Below, one piece after another: positions 23,910 to 31,080 of a stretch of DNA of 36,534 nt. The notes under the pieces were generated by a model. It was not told the origin of the DNA. It saw nothing but the letters and a program-made list of their open reading frames with translations, and did not search any database. A program made the position numbers and the translations under genes. Within the stretch, counting starts at the first letter, position 1; every line of letters begins with the position of its first letter. This DNA comes from a virus: the IMG/VR virus record IMGVR_UViG_3300020192_000037, positions 1 to 36,534 of that record; one strand, written 5' to 3'.

Positions 23910-24583
23910 TAAACGAACAACTTTACTTTTCTTTTATATTCTTCTACTAATTTATCAACAATAGCAGCAGTTCTTCTTTGAATAGGCAAAGCAGCATCTA
24001 CCAAGTTTAATGCTTGTGTAACACCACCTGTTTGAAGATCTATTATCTCTCTTGTTAAAATTAAACAAGCTTCCTTAATAGTATCAGGAATATTAACCCA
24101 TCCAAATTTTGCAGTAATAGAGATAGATCGCATATGATTAGGCCAAACTGGGGTAACATTATTAGTAGGAATTAATCTTAACCACGTATATGGTTCAGTT
24201 TCTGATAAAGAAGTATTATATGGACCTACCCAATAATCAGTATTTAATGTTAAGGTAGCTTCTGGTATGTAATCTCCATCATTATCAATAGTTACAACCA
24301 AACCTACTATAGTACTTATATCGTCCTGAAGAAGTAGCATAGAAGAACCACTTACATATCTTCCGTCTTCTCTTACAAAACCACGAGCTAAGTTAGATCC
24401 ATCTCCGTCATATATTCGTGTTGTTACATTTTCATCTTGTGAAAAATGTCTTCTACATATTTTATCTATATATCTACACGACGCATTTATTACTTGCTGA
24501 ATATGCAAATCATTACCAGAGGTTTTAGTATTAGTTGCTTGTTTATACTCCGCAACGGTTAGGTATGTATCACTTATGGCCAT
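23909..24583 (-). CDS. Head-tail connector/adaptor protein (gp6-like, 224 aa)
   Basis: The sequence MAISDTYLTVAEYKQATNTK, then QQVINASCRYIDKICRRHFS, fits gp6-like connector proteins, which form the ring below the portal. I chose ATG 24583, two bases after the stop of the small RHH gene; a GTG at 24595 would overlap that gene. Its C-terminal helix (KEACLILTREIIDLQTG) is also typical of the family. Confidence 0.75.
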   Translation of the reverse strand: MAISDTYLTVAEYKQATNTKTSGNDLHIQQVINASCRYIDKICRRHFSQDENVTTRIYDGDGSNLARGFVREDGRYVSGSSMLLLQDDISTIVGLVVTIDNDGDYIPEATLTLNTDYWVGPYNTSLSETEPYTWLRLIPTNNVTPVWPNHMRSISITAKFGWVNIPDTIKEACLILTREIIDLQTGGVTQALNLVDAALPIQRRTAAIVDKLVEEYKRKVKLFV

Positions 24584-24585
24584 AA

Positions 24586-24750
24586 TCAAAAACACCCATC
24601 AGATGAATTAATTTTATGTGATTTTAAAATAGTTATAAGCATATTATTAAAACTTCTATTTTCTTTTTTTGCTAAAATTTCTATTTCCTTTTTTAATTCT
24701 TTTGGAATAGTAATTAGTGTTCTTGTGTTGCTATCTGATATTGTTTTCAT
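24586..24750 (-). CDS. Ribbon-helix-helix (CopG/Arc-type) DNA-binding protein (54 aa)
   Basis: A 54-residue frame: MKTISDSNTRTLITIPKELK, KEIEILAKKENRSFNNMLIT, ILKSHK. The pattern of a beta strand (TLITIP) followed by two helices with NRSFNNML in the turn is typical of Arc/CopG repressors. AGAGGTAA lies 5 nt upstream of ATG 24750 and TGATATAAT at 24771-24779. It is divergent from the TnpB gene, with the two promoters about 30 bp apart, so it may control both TnpB and the connector genes downstream. Confidence 0.75.
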   Translation of the reverse strand: MKTISDSNTRTLITIPKELKKEIEILAKKENRSFNNMLITILKSHKINSSDGCF

Positions 24751-24770
24751 TCTATTTACCTCTTATTTGT

Positions 24771-24779
24771 ATTATATCA
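24771..24779 (-). promoter_or_regulatory. Extended -10 promoter of the RHH/connector unit
   Basis: The minus strand reads TGATATAAT, 20 nt upstream of the RHH start. Together with the plus-strand copy at 24810-24818 it forms a perfect inverted repeat across the divergent promoter region, which might also serve as an operator. Confidence 0.55.
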
Positions 24780-24809
24780 TAAAACATGTTATCTATACTG
24801 CTTATAGTG

Positions 24810-24818
24810 TGATATAAT
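24810..24818 (+). promoter_or_regulatory. Extended -10 promoter of tnpB, leaderless
   Basis: TGATATAAT on the plus strand ends 6 nt before the ATG at 24825. No ribosome-binding site fits in that space. The TnpB relic at 7241 has the same arrangement. Confidence 0.55.
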
Positions 24819-24824
24819 TAAGAT

Positions 24825-25934
24825 ATGCTAAAAACCTATAAATACAGAATCTATCCAAACAAAAAACAAGAAATAATATTACTTTCTACTTTAAATTCTT
24901 GTAGATTTTTGTATAATAGTGCTTTAGAACAAAGAAAGACTACTTACACTCAACACAAAAAATCTCTTAATTACTATGGACAGTCTGGAGAGTTACCCTA
25001 TATAAAAGAACTATTACCAGAATACTCTCTTATTTATTCTCAGGTGTTACAAAATGTTCTTAGGAGAGTAGATAAAAGTTTTCAGAACTTCTTTCGTAGA
25101 TTAAAAACAAAAGAGAAAGCTGGTTATCCACGATTTCAAAACATTGATAGATACAATAGTTTTACTTATCCACAAAACGGATTTTCACTTCTTTCTAATA
25201 AACTAAAGTTATCTAAAATAGGCACCATTAATATAAAGCTTCATAGAGAAATACAAGGTGTAATAAAAACTTGTACTATCAAACGAGAAGTAAATAAATG
25301 GTATGTCTGTTTTTCTTGTGAAGTAGAGACAAAAGAATTACCTAAAACACAAGAAATTATTGGTGTAGATGTTGGTCTTGAGAAATTTGCTACTTTATCA
25401 AACGGTATTCAAATTGATAATCCTAGATTTTTTAGAAAATCAGAGAAGAAACTAGCTCACGAACAACATATTTTATCTAGAAAAAAGAAAGGTTCTAATT
25501 CTAGAGCTAAACAAAAGAATAAAGTAGCTGTTATATATATTAAAGTTAAAAATCAAAGAAAAGATTTCTTACACAAAACAAGTAGAAACATTGTTAACAA
25601 TTACGATTTAATTGTATTTGAAAAACTAAATATTAATAATATGATCAAAAATCATCATTTAGCAAAATCTATTAGCGATGCTGGTTGGTCAACATTTATG
25701 AATTTCACTTCTTACAAGGCAGAATGCGCTGGTAAAAAAGTATTATTCGTGAATCCTAAAAACACATCTCAAATATGTTCGGGTTGTGGTTTAATAGTTA
25801 AGAAAAACCTTTCTGTCAGAATGCATAACTGCTTAGGTTGTGGTCTAAATATAAATAGAGATGTAAATGCAGCAATTAATATTTTAAGACTAGGAACTAG
25901 TCATGATGGAGCTATGGCATTAGCCAAGCGTTGA
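24825..25934 (+). CDS. tnpB: TnpB RNA-guided nuclease (369 aa)
   Basis: The protein is full length with every key residue in place: an N-terminal MLKTYKYRIYPNKKQ segment, RuvC Asp182 in IGVDVGLEKFATLS, Glu266 in LIVFEKLNI, a zinc ribbon (Cys318, Cys321, Cys336, Cys339) and Asp346 in INRDVNAAINIL. TnpB cuts DNA guided by an RNA made from the element's 3' end. No TnpA is present, so movement would need a partner in trans. The C-terminal end may be frameshifted: in the next frame after KR the DNA reads PSVEVRSS, like the usual TnpB ending. It is inserted opposite to the head/connector operon. Confidence 0.92.
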   Translation: MLKTYKYRIYPNKKQEIILLSTLNSCRFLYNSALEQRKTTYTQHKKSLNYYGQSGELPYIKELLPEYSLIYSQVLQNVLRRVDKSFQNFFRRLKTKEKAGYPRFQNIDRYNSFTYPQNGFSLLSNKLKLSKIGTINIKLHREIQGVIKTCTIKREVNKWYVCFSCEVETKELPKTQEIIGVDVGLEKFATLSNGIQIDNPRFFRKSEKKLAHEQHILSRKKKGSNSRAKQKNKVAVIYIKVKNQRKDFLHKTSRNIVNNYDLIVFEKLNINNMIKNHHLAKSISDAGWSTFMNFTSYKAECAGKKVLFVNPKNTSQICSGCGLIVKKNLSVRMHNCLGCGLNINRDVNAAINILRLGTSHDGAMALAKR

Positions 25935-25957
25935 AGTCAGAAGCTCACATTGTGAGC
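25928..25957 (+). ncRNA. 3' end of the TnpB guide RNA scaffold (omega/reRNA)
   Basis: AGCGTTGAAGTCAGAAGC overlaps the tnpB stop and is followed by a 6-bp hairpin with a 3-nt loop. This resembles the conserved 3' end that gives the TnpB guide RNA its scaffold. The guide would be read from phage sequence beyond about 25958. The 5' extent of the RNA inside tnpB cannot be seen. Confidence 0.5.
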
Positions 25958-25964
25958 AGTTCAC

Positions 25965-26276
25965 TTAGCCTTTCTTAGAACGTGTACCTTTTGGTGCATC
26001 CTCTACTATTTCTATTTCTGCTGTAGTATCTACGAAAACAGGATCAGCAACATCTAGTTTTACTTCACTAAAGGCTGGATCTTTCGCAGGAGTAAACTCT
26101 TCTATCTCTTCTAAGACAGTGGTATCTTCTACTACAGGTAGACCTTTAGCGTCTACCTCTACAGCATAATTTCCTTCAACAAAGTCTCTTCCTACAGAGT
26201 CTTCTACTATATAGTACTTATCTGGAAAAAGAACTCCATTACTACTTGCCGCTCGTGTTTTCATTAAAATTCGCAT
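25965..26276 (-). CDS. Hypothetical phage head-region protein (103 aa)
   Basis: The N-terminus MRILMKTRAASSNGVLFPDK followed by YYIVEDSVGRDFVEGNYAVE resembles small phage head-cluster proteins that begin with a short beta domain. The last 60 residues are acidic and low in complexity with a basic end (GTRSKKG). GGGAG precedes the ATG at 26276. The TnpB element ends just after its stop codon. The function is unknown. Confidence 0.65.
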   Translation of the reverse strand: MRILMKTRAASSNGVLFPDKYYIVEDSVGRDFVEGNYAVEVDAKGLPVVEDTTVLEEIEEFTPAKDPAFSEVKLDVADPVFVDTTAEIEIVEDAPKGTRSKKG

Positions 26277-26287
26277 TTCTATCTCCC

Positions 26288-26659
26288 TTAACTAATTATG
26301 AATGTAATAGCTCCGGTAGTTGTTGCACCACCTTGAGCTACTACTATTTTTATTCTGCCTGTTATAGCAATTTTATCTTCTACTGCTGCTAGTGCTTCTA
26401 TTGCATATAGTGATGCTACACCAGTAATATCATGTGTTGCGCCCCTTGGTCTAAAAGTACCTGTATTTATATTGGTTAATGTTACTATTGGAGCGCCTGT
26501 AGCATCATCTGTAATAGTAAGATCAGTACCAGCATCTAAAGAGCCTGTAATGGTTAATGATTCAACATAACCACCATTAAGCACATCATCAGTATAGACT
26601 GTAGCTGCGCCACCAGCAGTTGTTGTTATTGTTGCTGATATTGATCTCATGAAACTCAT
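26288..26659 (-). CDS. Phage structural protein, beta-rich (123 aa)
   Basis: A Thr/Ala/Gly-rich protein (RSISATITTTAGGAATVYTD, ITGSLDAGTDLTITDDATGA) ending ITGRIKIVVAQGGATTTGAI. The final pattern (I.GRIK(I/V)VVAQGG) is typical of phage head-cluster structural proteins of unknown detail. It lies in a tight run of decoration-like genes after the capsid gene. The stop of the upstream gene and this start are 3 nt apart. Confidence 0.7.
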   Translation of the reverse strand: MSFMRSISATITTTAGGAATVYTDDVLNGGYVESLTITGSLDAGTDLTITDDATGAPIVTLTNINTGTFRPRGATHDITGVASLYAIEALAAVEDKIAITGRIKIVVAQGGATTTGAITFIIS

Positions 26660-26662
26660 ATC

Positions 26663-27127
26663 TTATGCACTCACTGCCTTAAAAACGCAGAAATTTATGA
26701 GAATAGCGCCTGTTTCTGCTACGCCAGCAGCAACATTACCATTCATTACTGCAATAGTGAATGAACCGGATGCTACAGCTATAACTTCTACTGTAGTCAT
26801 TACACCTACAGCGCCTGATTGCTGAGAGAGTAAAATAACATCACCAATAGCTACTGCTGAATTTGTAACAACAAAGGAAGCAGCGAGCTCAGCGGCTAAT
26901 GATGCATTGTGTGTTGTAATTGTTCCAGAAACAGCATTTATTGTTACACCAGTTGTTCTGTTTGTTGCCTGTGTTACTGCTAGACCAGCACCAGTACTAT
27001 ATCCTAATTTAACAAGGGGGGCAATAGAATTAAGTGCTCCACCTACTCTAATTTCAATAGAACCACCTGATTCTACTACTAATTTATCTCCGCCTTGTTC
27101 TCTATAAACTTTAGAAACATATGTCAT
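26663..27127 (-). CDS. Phage head-cluster structural protein (154 aa)
   Basis: Starts MTYVSKVYREQGGDKLVVES, GGSIEIRVG, a form seen in phage head decoration or stabilising proteins; the rest is Ala/Thr/Val-rich with beta periodicity (NASLAAELAASFVVTNSAVA). AAGGAT precedes the ATG at 27127. Its position two genes after the capsid supports a capsid-surface role, but this is inferred. Confidence 0.7.
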   Translation of the reverse strand: MTYVSKVYREQGGDKLVVESGGSIEIRVGGALNSIAPLVKLGYSTGAGLAVTQATNRTTGVTINAVSGTITTHNASLAAELAASFVVTNSAVAIGDVILLSQQSGAVGVMTTVEVIAVASGSFTIAVMNGNVAAGVAETGAILINFCVFKAVSA

Positions 27128-27296
27128 AATATTTTATCCTTCTCCGTTAGCTGCGACGATTTTGCTTTTCCCATCGTCTAGTGTCTATGCACACGGCCTA
27201 CTATTTGTTAGGTGCCAGAGGGGTAGGGGAGGCTACTACCCCTAACTGGCGTTTTTAAGTTATACTATTATATTAAATAGTAGTCTGTCAGATTGA
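27128..27296. other. Gap between head genes with no long frame
   Basis: No convincing gene is seen. A 16-residue frame (MGKAKSSQLTEKDKIL) overlaps the start of the 154-residue gene by ATGA but is too short to judge. The stretch is GC-richer than its flanks and contains the strong hairpin listed separately. Confidence 0.5.
27214..27256 (+). terminator. Strong hairpin with T-run on the plus strand (antisense terminator?)
   Basis: GCCAG/CTGGC (5 bp) and AGGGGTAG/CTACCCCT (8 bp) stack with only a 2-nt bulge and a 9-nt loop, followed by GTTTTT on the plus strand. All nearby genes are on the minus strand, so it would stop antisense transcription, for example read-through from tnpB. On the minus strand there is no T-run, so there it could act as a processing or attenuating hairpin. 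Confidence 0.6.
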
Positions 27297-27737
27297 TTAA
27301 GCTGTACCAGCTATTGGCGAAACGTTAATTTTTTGTCCAGAAATGCTTGCATCTTTTACAACAGGAAGTTTACCTGGTCCATAAAGTTCATGAACACCAA
27401 GGTTGATTACTGCGTTTGCTGTTGCTATGCTAATATAGCACCCAATATATCTTGTGGCTGGGCGATAAAGATCAAGAATAACTGCTTTATCATCTGCTGT
27501 ATCAGCAACCGCTACGCTTGTACCAAGAAGGTCTACCGGGTTTGTACCAGAAGCATCGTCTGCTGATTGAAGTTTAACACTTACAACAGTACCAGAGGTT
27601 AGTGCTCCAAAAGAAACCATAAATCTAATGCCGTCATATCCAGCAGTGTCTACATACCAACTCTTGGCTGTTGTTCCTGCAGCAACTGGAGCTTGTCCAA
27701 TTACCATTTTCGTTTTGTTTGTTAATGAGGTCGCCAT
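27297..27737 (-). CDS. Head decoration-like structural protein (146 aa)
   Basis: The protein has patterns such as WYVDTAGYDGIRFMVSFGAL, SVKLQSADDASG and VILDLYRPATRYIGCYIS, ending in a short extended tail. This is common for phage head-associated beta proteins encoded just after the capsid gene. It is separated from the capsid gene by the homing endonuclease and has its own promoter at 27802-27810. A capsid-surface role is probable, not proven. Confidence 0.7.
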   Translation of the reverse strand: MATSLTNKTKMVIGQAPVAAGTTAKSWYVDTAGYDGIRFMVSFGALTSGTVVSVKLQSADDASGTNPVDLLGTSVAVADTADDKAVILDLYRPATRYIGCYISIATANAVINLGVHELYGPGKLPVVKDASISGQKINVSPIAGTA

Positions 27738-27801
27738 AATAGCGTTTTTCCCTTTCCATTACGTAGACCACATATTAATATAGTTTTGTAGTCATAATCT
27801 A

Positions 27802-27810
27802 ATTATATCA
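27802..27810 (-). promoter_or_regulatory. Extended -10 promoter (TGTGATATAAT)
   Basis: The minus strand reads TGTGATATAAT about 65 nt upstream of the 146-residue gene. It restarts transcription after the hairpin terminator that follows the capsid gene. Confidence 0.55.
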
Positions 27811-27829
27811 CATGTTTTTATTTATTTTG

Positions 27830-27858
27830 TTGACATGTTTTGACTTTTGTGTTACATT
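27830..27858 (+). promoter_or_regulatory. Sigma70-type promoter of the homing endonuclease
   Basis: A consensus TTGACA, 17-nt spacer, TGTGT-TACATT (27853-27858). It resembles the promoter at 1228-1256 (shared GTGTTAC(C)ATTGTA). A 4-codon frame (ATG AAG AGA AAA TGA) begins 7 nt after the -10 box and overlaps the endonuclease start. Confidence 0.65.
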
Positions 27859-27876
27859 GTAGTCTATGAAGAGAAA

Positions 27877-28506
27877 ATGACTAATTATTCAGTGAAGTCT
27901 TGTGGTAATTCTCATAAATCCTGTATTAAATGTACAACAAGAATAATCACAGATGAATTTCGTGAAAAAATGCGAACTAAAATGACTTTACAGAAATTAG
28001 ATCCAGAATACATAAAGAAACTAAGTATGTCGCAGACTGGAAGAAAACATTCTCAAAAATTAATAGATAAACGGATATTATCTAGACAAGTTGGGAAAGG
28101 CTGGGCAAGTACGTCGGAAGAAACTAGACAAAAACTAAGAATTAGTAGAATAAAGCATATGGAATTAATTCTACCAGATTGTAAGTGTGTAGCACATAAC
28201 CCAAGATCGCATGGTAAAAAGAAAATTACAAAAATAGAATTAATTCTTATTGATTTTTTGCAAAATGCCGGATTTAAGATAGAAACACAAGCAAGTTTTG
28301 GTCTATTTCATGTTGATGCGTTTTTGCCAGAATATAATCTGGCTTTCGAGGCCGATGGCACTTACTGGCACCAGAGGAAAGAAGTAAGAGAACGAGATAT
28401 CAGAAGAGATAAAGAGTTATTAGAAAAATATGGAATTATTACTATTAGATTGACTGAAAAAGAATTAGAGAAAATGGAAAAGGAGAGAATTTCTTCTCTC
28501 CTTTAG
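27877..28506 (+). CDS. Homing endonuclease, NUMOD3 plus Vsr-like (EDxHD) nuclease (209 aa)
   Basis: I chose ATG 27877 rather than 27847, because the latter lies inside the promoter. The N-terminal half holds NUMOD3-like repeats (ITDEFREKMRTKMTLQKLD, MSQTGRKHSQ, STSEETRQKLRISR) with Cys/His clusters (near residues 9-19 and 102-112). The nuclease core is VDAFLPEYNLAFEADG (Asp147, Glu158, Asp160) with WH at 164-165, then RDIRRD-like residues and ITIRLTEKEL. It is homologous to the broken copy at 3083-3742. It sits beside the capsid gene on the opposite strand, a position from which it could spread by cutting a phage that lacks it. Confidence 0.82.
   Translation: MTNYSVKSCGNSHKSCIKCTTRIITDEFREKMRTKMTLQKLDPEYIKKLSMSQTGRKHSQKLIDKRILSRQVGKGWASTSEETRQKLRISRIKHMELILPDCKCVAHNPRSHGKKKITKIELILIDFLQNAGFKIETQASFGLFHVDAFLPEYNLAFEADGTYWHQRKEVRERDIRRDKELLEKYGIITIRLTEKELEKMEKERISSLL
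28470..28503 (-). terminator. Terminator after the capsid gene, inside the endonuclease 3' end
   Basis: A perfect 10-bp stem (AAGGAGAGAA / TTCTCTCCTT, 4-nt loop) spans 28480-28503. On the minus strand it is followed by TTTTCCATTTT. It ends capsid transcription and also encodes the last residues of the endonuclease. On the plus strand it is followed by TAGGTTTT, so it may work both ways. A weaker 7-bp hairpin lies at 28517-28534. Confidence 0.65.
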
Positions 28507-28554
28507 GTTTTGTGCTCTAACTATATTTAGTTAGTGTTGCGTGAATAGTTAACG

Positions 28555-29784
28555 TTACGCTAACTTAACTCTGATAAAACTTTCTGCAAGAATTGGCATT
28601 CCGTCTGCTTCTGCCCGCCCTATGAAGCCAACTTCATCAGTCTCAGCGTAGAGTTCATCTACTCTTCTTACAGACATTGCAAGAGAATCTACAATCCAGT
28701 ATTTCTTGAAATCTCCAATAATACCGACATATTGACCTGTGGTGAATGTATTTGGAGCATATTCGCTTAATACATAAGGGTTGTCCAGAATTGTGCTTGG
28801 CACTCCACCGGAAATACCGGCCTGCCATAGATATTGTCCATTACCGTCTTTGAGTAATCTAATTTTCTTAAATACGTCTCTGTGGAATAGCCAAGTTGCA
28901 TCGTTCCAGTATGGGGTCTTAAGAGAGTGCTTTGCTTCAATTAGACCATCGGCTGTAGGCGAAGAAGTTGTGTTAGAAGTAGATACGTCTCTTGATGTAT
29001 CAATTCCTTGTGCTGATGCGGTGAATACACCTAATGCTTGTCCAGCGCCCGAACCAAGAAGGAAACCTAGTTCCTCGGTAACAGCGAACTTATAAGCTAA
29101 TCTAGCTCTTAAGAGTGCATCTGGGTCCATCATAGACTTTCTAATAAGTGTATTAGAGAGCTTCACTCTCTTGGCGAAAGGATGAGGAGTAAGAGCACGT
29201 CTACCGAAACGCATAGCGTTGTCAATTTGACCTGTTTGTAGTTCTGTAGTCCAGTCGGCATCGTTTAGATCTGTATCTAAGCTAGGAGCACCAATAGATT
29301 CTGCGTTAGGCATTGTAAACACTGTGCAGAGACCTCTCATTGATACCGCATTGTCAACAAATTTAATAAACTCATTAACAACCATCATAGGCATTACTAA
29401 GTAACCACCACTTGTGTCTAAATCGGCCTGAAGACCTTTTAGTTCTGTTGCGCCCTTAATATAAGCGGTAGATTTTTCTCCCCACTTAAGATATTCTCTG
29501 AAAATAGACATTTGCTTTGTAGCAATTTCTTTCTCATTCTTATCACCTTGATCTGGAAAGAGCATAGGAGCATCAATAGTAGCAGTTAGTTGTTGAAAAC
29601 TAATAGCTTTCTTCTCTCTCACAATTTCTTCATCAAGCCCGTCTGCTACAACCATAGCTGCATCAAATCTAGTAGCGTCATCATCAGACATGTTTTCCGA
29701 TGAATTTTCGTATTGTTTTCTAATAGCTACTGCTTCACCAGTTGCTGTTTTTAACTTTTCTTGTAAAGAACTTAATCTATCCAA
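28555..29784 (-). CDS. Major capsid protein, HK97 fold (409 aa)
   Basis: It builds the icosahedral shell. The N-terminal 100 residues are a helical, charged delta-like region (MDRLSSLQEKLKTATGEAVA ...) likely removed by the protease. Then come typical PF05065 patterns: GGYLVMPMMVVNEFIKFVDN, APSLDTDL, LSNTLIRKSMMDPDALLRAR, FLLGSGAGQALGVFT and a C-terminal RVDELYAETDEVGF, ESFIRVKLA. The start is TTG at 29784 with AAGGA about 9 nt upstream, an unusual start for an abundant protein. It lies 4 nt after the protease gene. Confidence 0.92.
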   Translation of the reverse strand: MDRLSSLQEKLKTATGEAVAIRKQYENSSENMSDDDATRFDAAMVVADGLDEEIVREKKAISFQQLTATIDAPMLFPDQGDKNEKEIATKQMSIFREYLKWGEKSTAYIKGATELKGLQADLDTSGGYLVMPMMVVNEFIKFVDNAVSMRGLCTVFTMPNAESIGAPSLDTDLNDADWTTELQTGQIDNAMRFGRRALTPHPFAKRVKLSNTLIRKSMMDPDALLRARLAYKFAVTEELGFLLGSGAGQALGVFTASAQGIDTSRDVSTSNTTSSPTADGLIEAKHSLKTPYWNDATWLFHRDVFKKIRLLKDGNGQYLWQAGISGGVPSTILDNPYVLSEYAPNTFTTGQYVGIIGDFKKYWIVDSLAMSVRRVDELYAETDEVGFIGRAEADGMPILAESFIRVKLA

Positions 29785-29788
29785 TTTT

Positions 29789-31078
29789 TTATCCTTCTAT
29801 TTTACTTATTAATCTGTCCAGTTTAGAAAATCTATTTTTTGTGTTATTAATAACAATAGTTTCTTCTATCTCTTCTGGTGTTTCAGATTTAGTTTCGTCA
29901 ATTTGCTCTTCTTCCGTAACAATTATCTGTTGCGTGTTGATTAACAAATCCTCAATGTCACTTGTAGCTGTCTTAAGCGAGTCCAAAAGCGAAGTAAGCC
30001 GCTTTCTATTCGTATCTGACAGCTCTCTGCCTTCTTTTGCTCTAAGATCAGCAAGCGACCGTGAGCGACCAACATAGTTAAATATACTCTTAAGAAGAAG
30101 TTCTCCCTGCTCTGCATAGCGAATATTTTTTTCTTCTCTATCAATAGCTATCTCTTCTGTATATCTTTCATTAATAATATCATATAACATCGTAGAATAT
30201 GATTTAATTATAGAATTTTTCTTTTCTTTCATACTTTCCATGGTATTCATTGCTGCATCCCATGCTTCTTCACTAATTATGTAATTAATAGTAGTAATAC
30301 TTGAAAGTATTTCACTTAATTTATAAGAATCCATGTTTTCTTTTTGAAGAAAAAGTATAGCTAGTTGTTTTAATAAATCAACTACTTGCTTAGATAGTGT
30401 AGTTACTGTTGTATCTACTTGCGTCTTTTCGTCCATTGCTTTTGTTTCTGTACATATTCCGTCTTCACAAACACAATCTGGATCAACACAAGCACAGTCT
30501 GGATTTAAGCACTTAATTTCTATAACTTCTTCTATCTCTAGTAAAAGTTCGTCGTCTGATTTTTCTTCTATTGCAATAACAAGAGTTTTTTCTACAACTT
30601 CTTCTTGAGTTTCATCTACGCTTTTAATATCTATTGTTCTCGTTTCTTGATTTGCTCCTACTAATACAGGAGATACTTCAAATGCTTCTACTGATGTAAA
30701 GTACTTTACTTTTTTTCCCTTTATGGTTTTAATTTCAATCCCGTCTTCAAGAGGAGAGAACCCCCATGACCACTCTCCTAAATCGCCTAATGACTTGACT
30801 GTCTCATATGTTTCTCTACCAGCTTCTGTGTTGAGAAAAAAACTACCTTCGAAAATTAATTCTTTTCCATTATTTTTAAGAATTCCTTTTCCTACTGGCA
30901 ACTCTCCCCATTTATGTCCCCACGAACATAGTCTGATTGGTGTGCCATCTTTAACCGCAGATGGAGCAATCATATCCCCATCTCTATCAATAATATCAAA
31001 CGTCGATATTACTGCACTTAAGTAGCCTTTATCGTCTGTATCAAAAGCTCCTTTGTGTACTTTCCTGAGAATTTCCAT
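29789..31078 (-). CDS. Prohead protease fused to Cys-rich and scaffold-like regions (429 aa)
   Basis: Residues 1-155 are an HK97-type (S78) prohead protease: His55 in SWGHKWGELPVGKG and the presumed Ser104 in GEWSWGFSPL, with EAFEVSPVLVGAN at the end of the domain. A segment at 190-209 holds six Cys in a regular pattern (C-x4-C-x-C-x4-C-x-C-x4-C). The remaining 210 residues are helical and highly charged, like a scaffold that is degraded at maturation. No separate scaffold gene is seen, so this fusion probably supplies it. GGAG precedes the ATG. Confidence 0.88.
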   Translation of the reverse strand: MEILRKVHKGAFDTDDKGYLSAVISTFDIIDRDGDMIAPSAVKDGTPIRLCSWGHKWGELPVGKGILKNNGKELIFEGSFFLNTEAGRETYETVKSLGDLGEWSWGFSPLEDGIEIKTIKGKKVKYFTSVEAFEVSPVLVGANQETRTIDIKSVDETQEEVVEKTLVIAIEEKSDDELLLEIEEVIEIKCLNPDCACVDPDCVCEDGICTETKAMDEKTQVDTTVTTLSKQVVDLLKQLAILFLQKENMDSYKLSEILSSITTINYIISEEAWDAAMNTMESMKEKKNSIIKSYSTMLYDIINERYTEEIAIDREEKNIRYAEQGELLLKSIFNYVGRSRSLADLRAKEGRELSDTNRKRLTSLLDSLKTATSDIEDLLINTQQIIVTEEEQIDETKSETPEEIEETIVINNTKNRFSKLDRLISKIEG

Positions 31079-31080
31079 AT

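Larger units (their letters stand above)
24790..25960 (+). mobile_element. TnpB-only IS200/IS605-type element
   Basis: The element holds an intact tnpB with no tnpA, on the strand opposite to the phage genes. A hairpin at 24793-24807 (CTATA / TATAG) could mark the left end. GCTCAC-ATT-GTGAGC at 25943-25957 is the expected right-end hairpin. The phage gene ending at 25965 begins a few bases later. The exact ends and target motif cannot be fixed from this window, and the left boundary is a guess. Confidence 0.6.

Noticed and set aside
30723-31025. 100-residue plus-strand frame in the protease gene
   Set aside because: It is antisense to the protease catalytic domain and has no recognisable motif.
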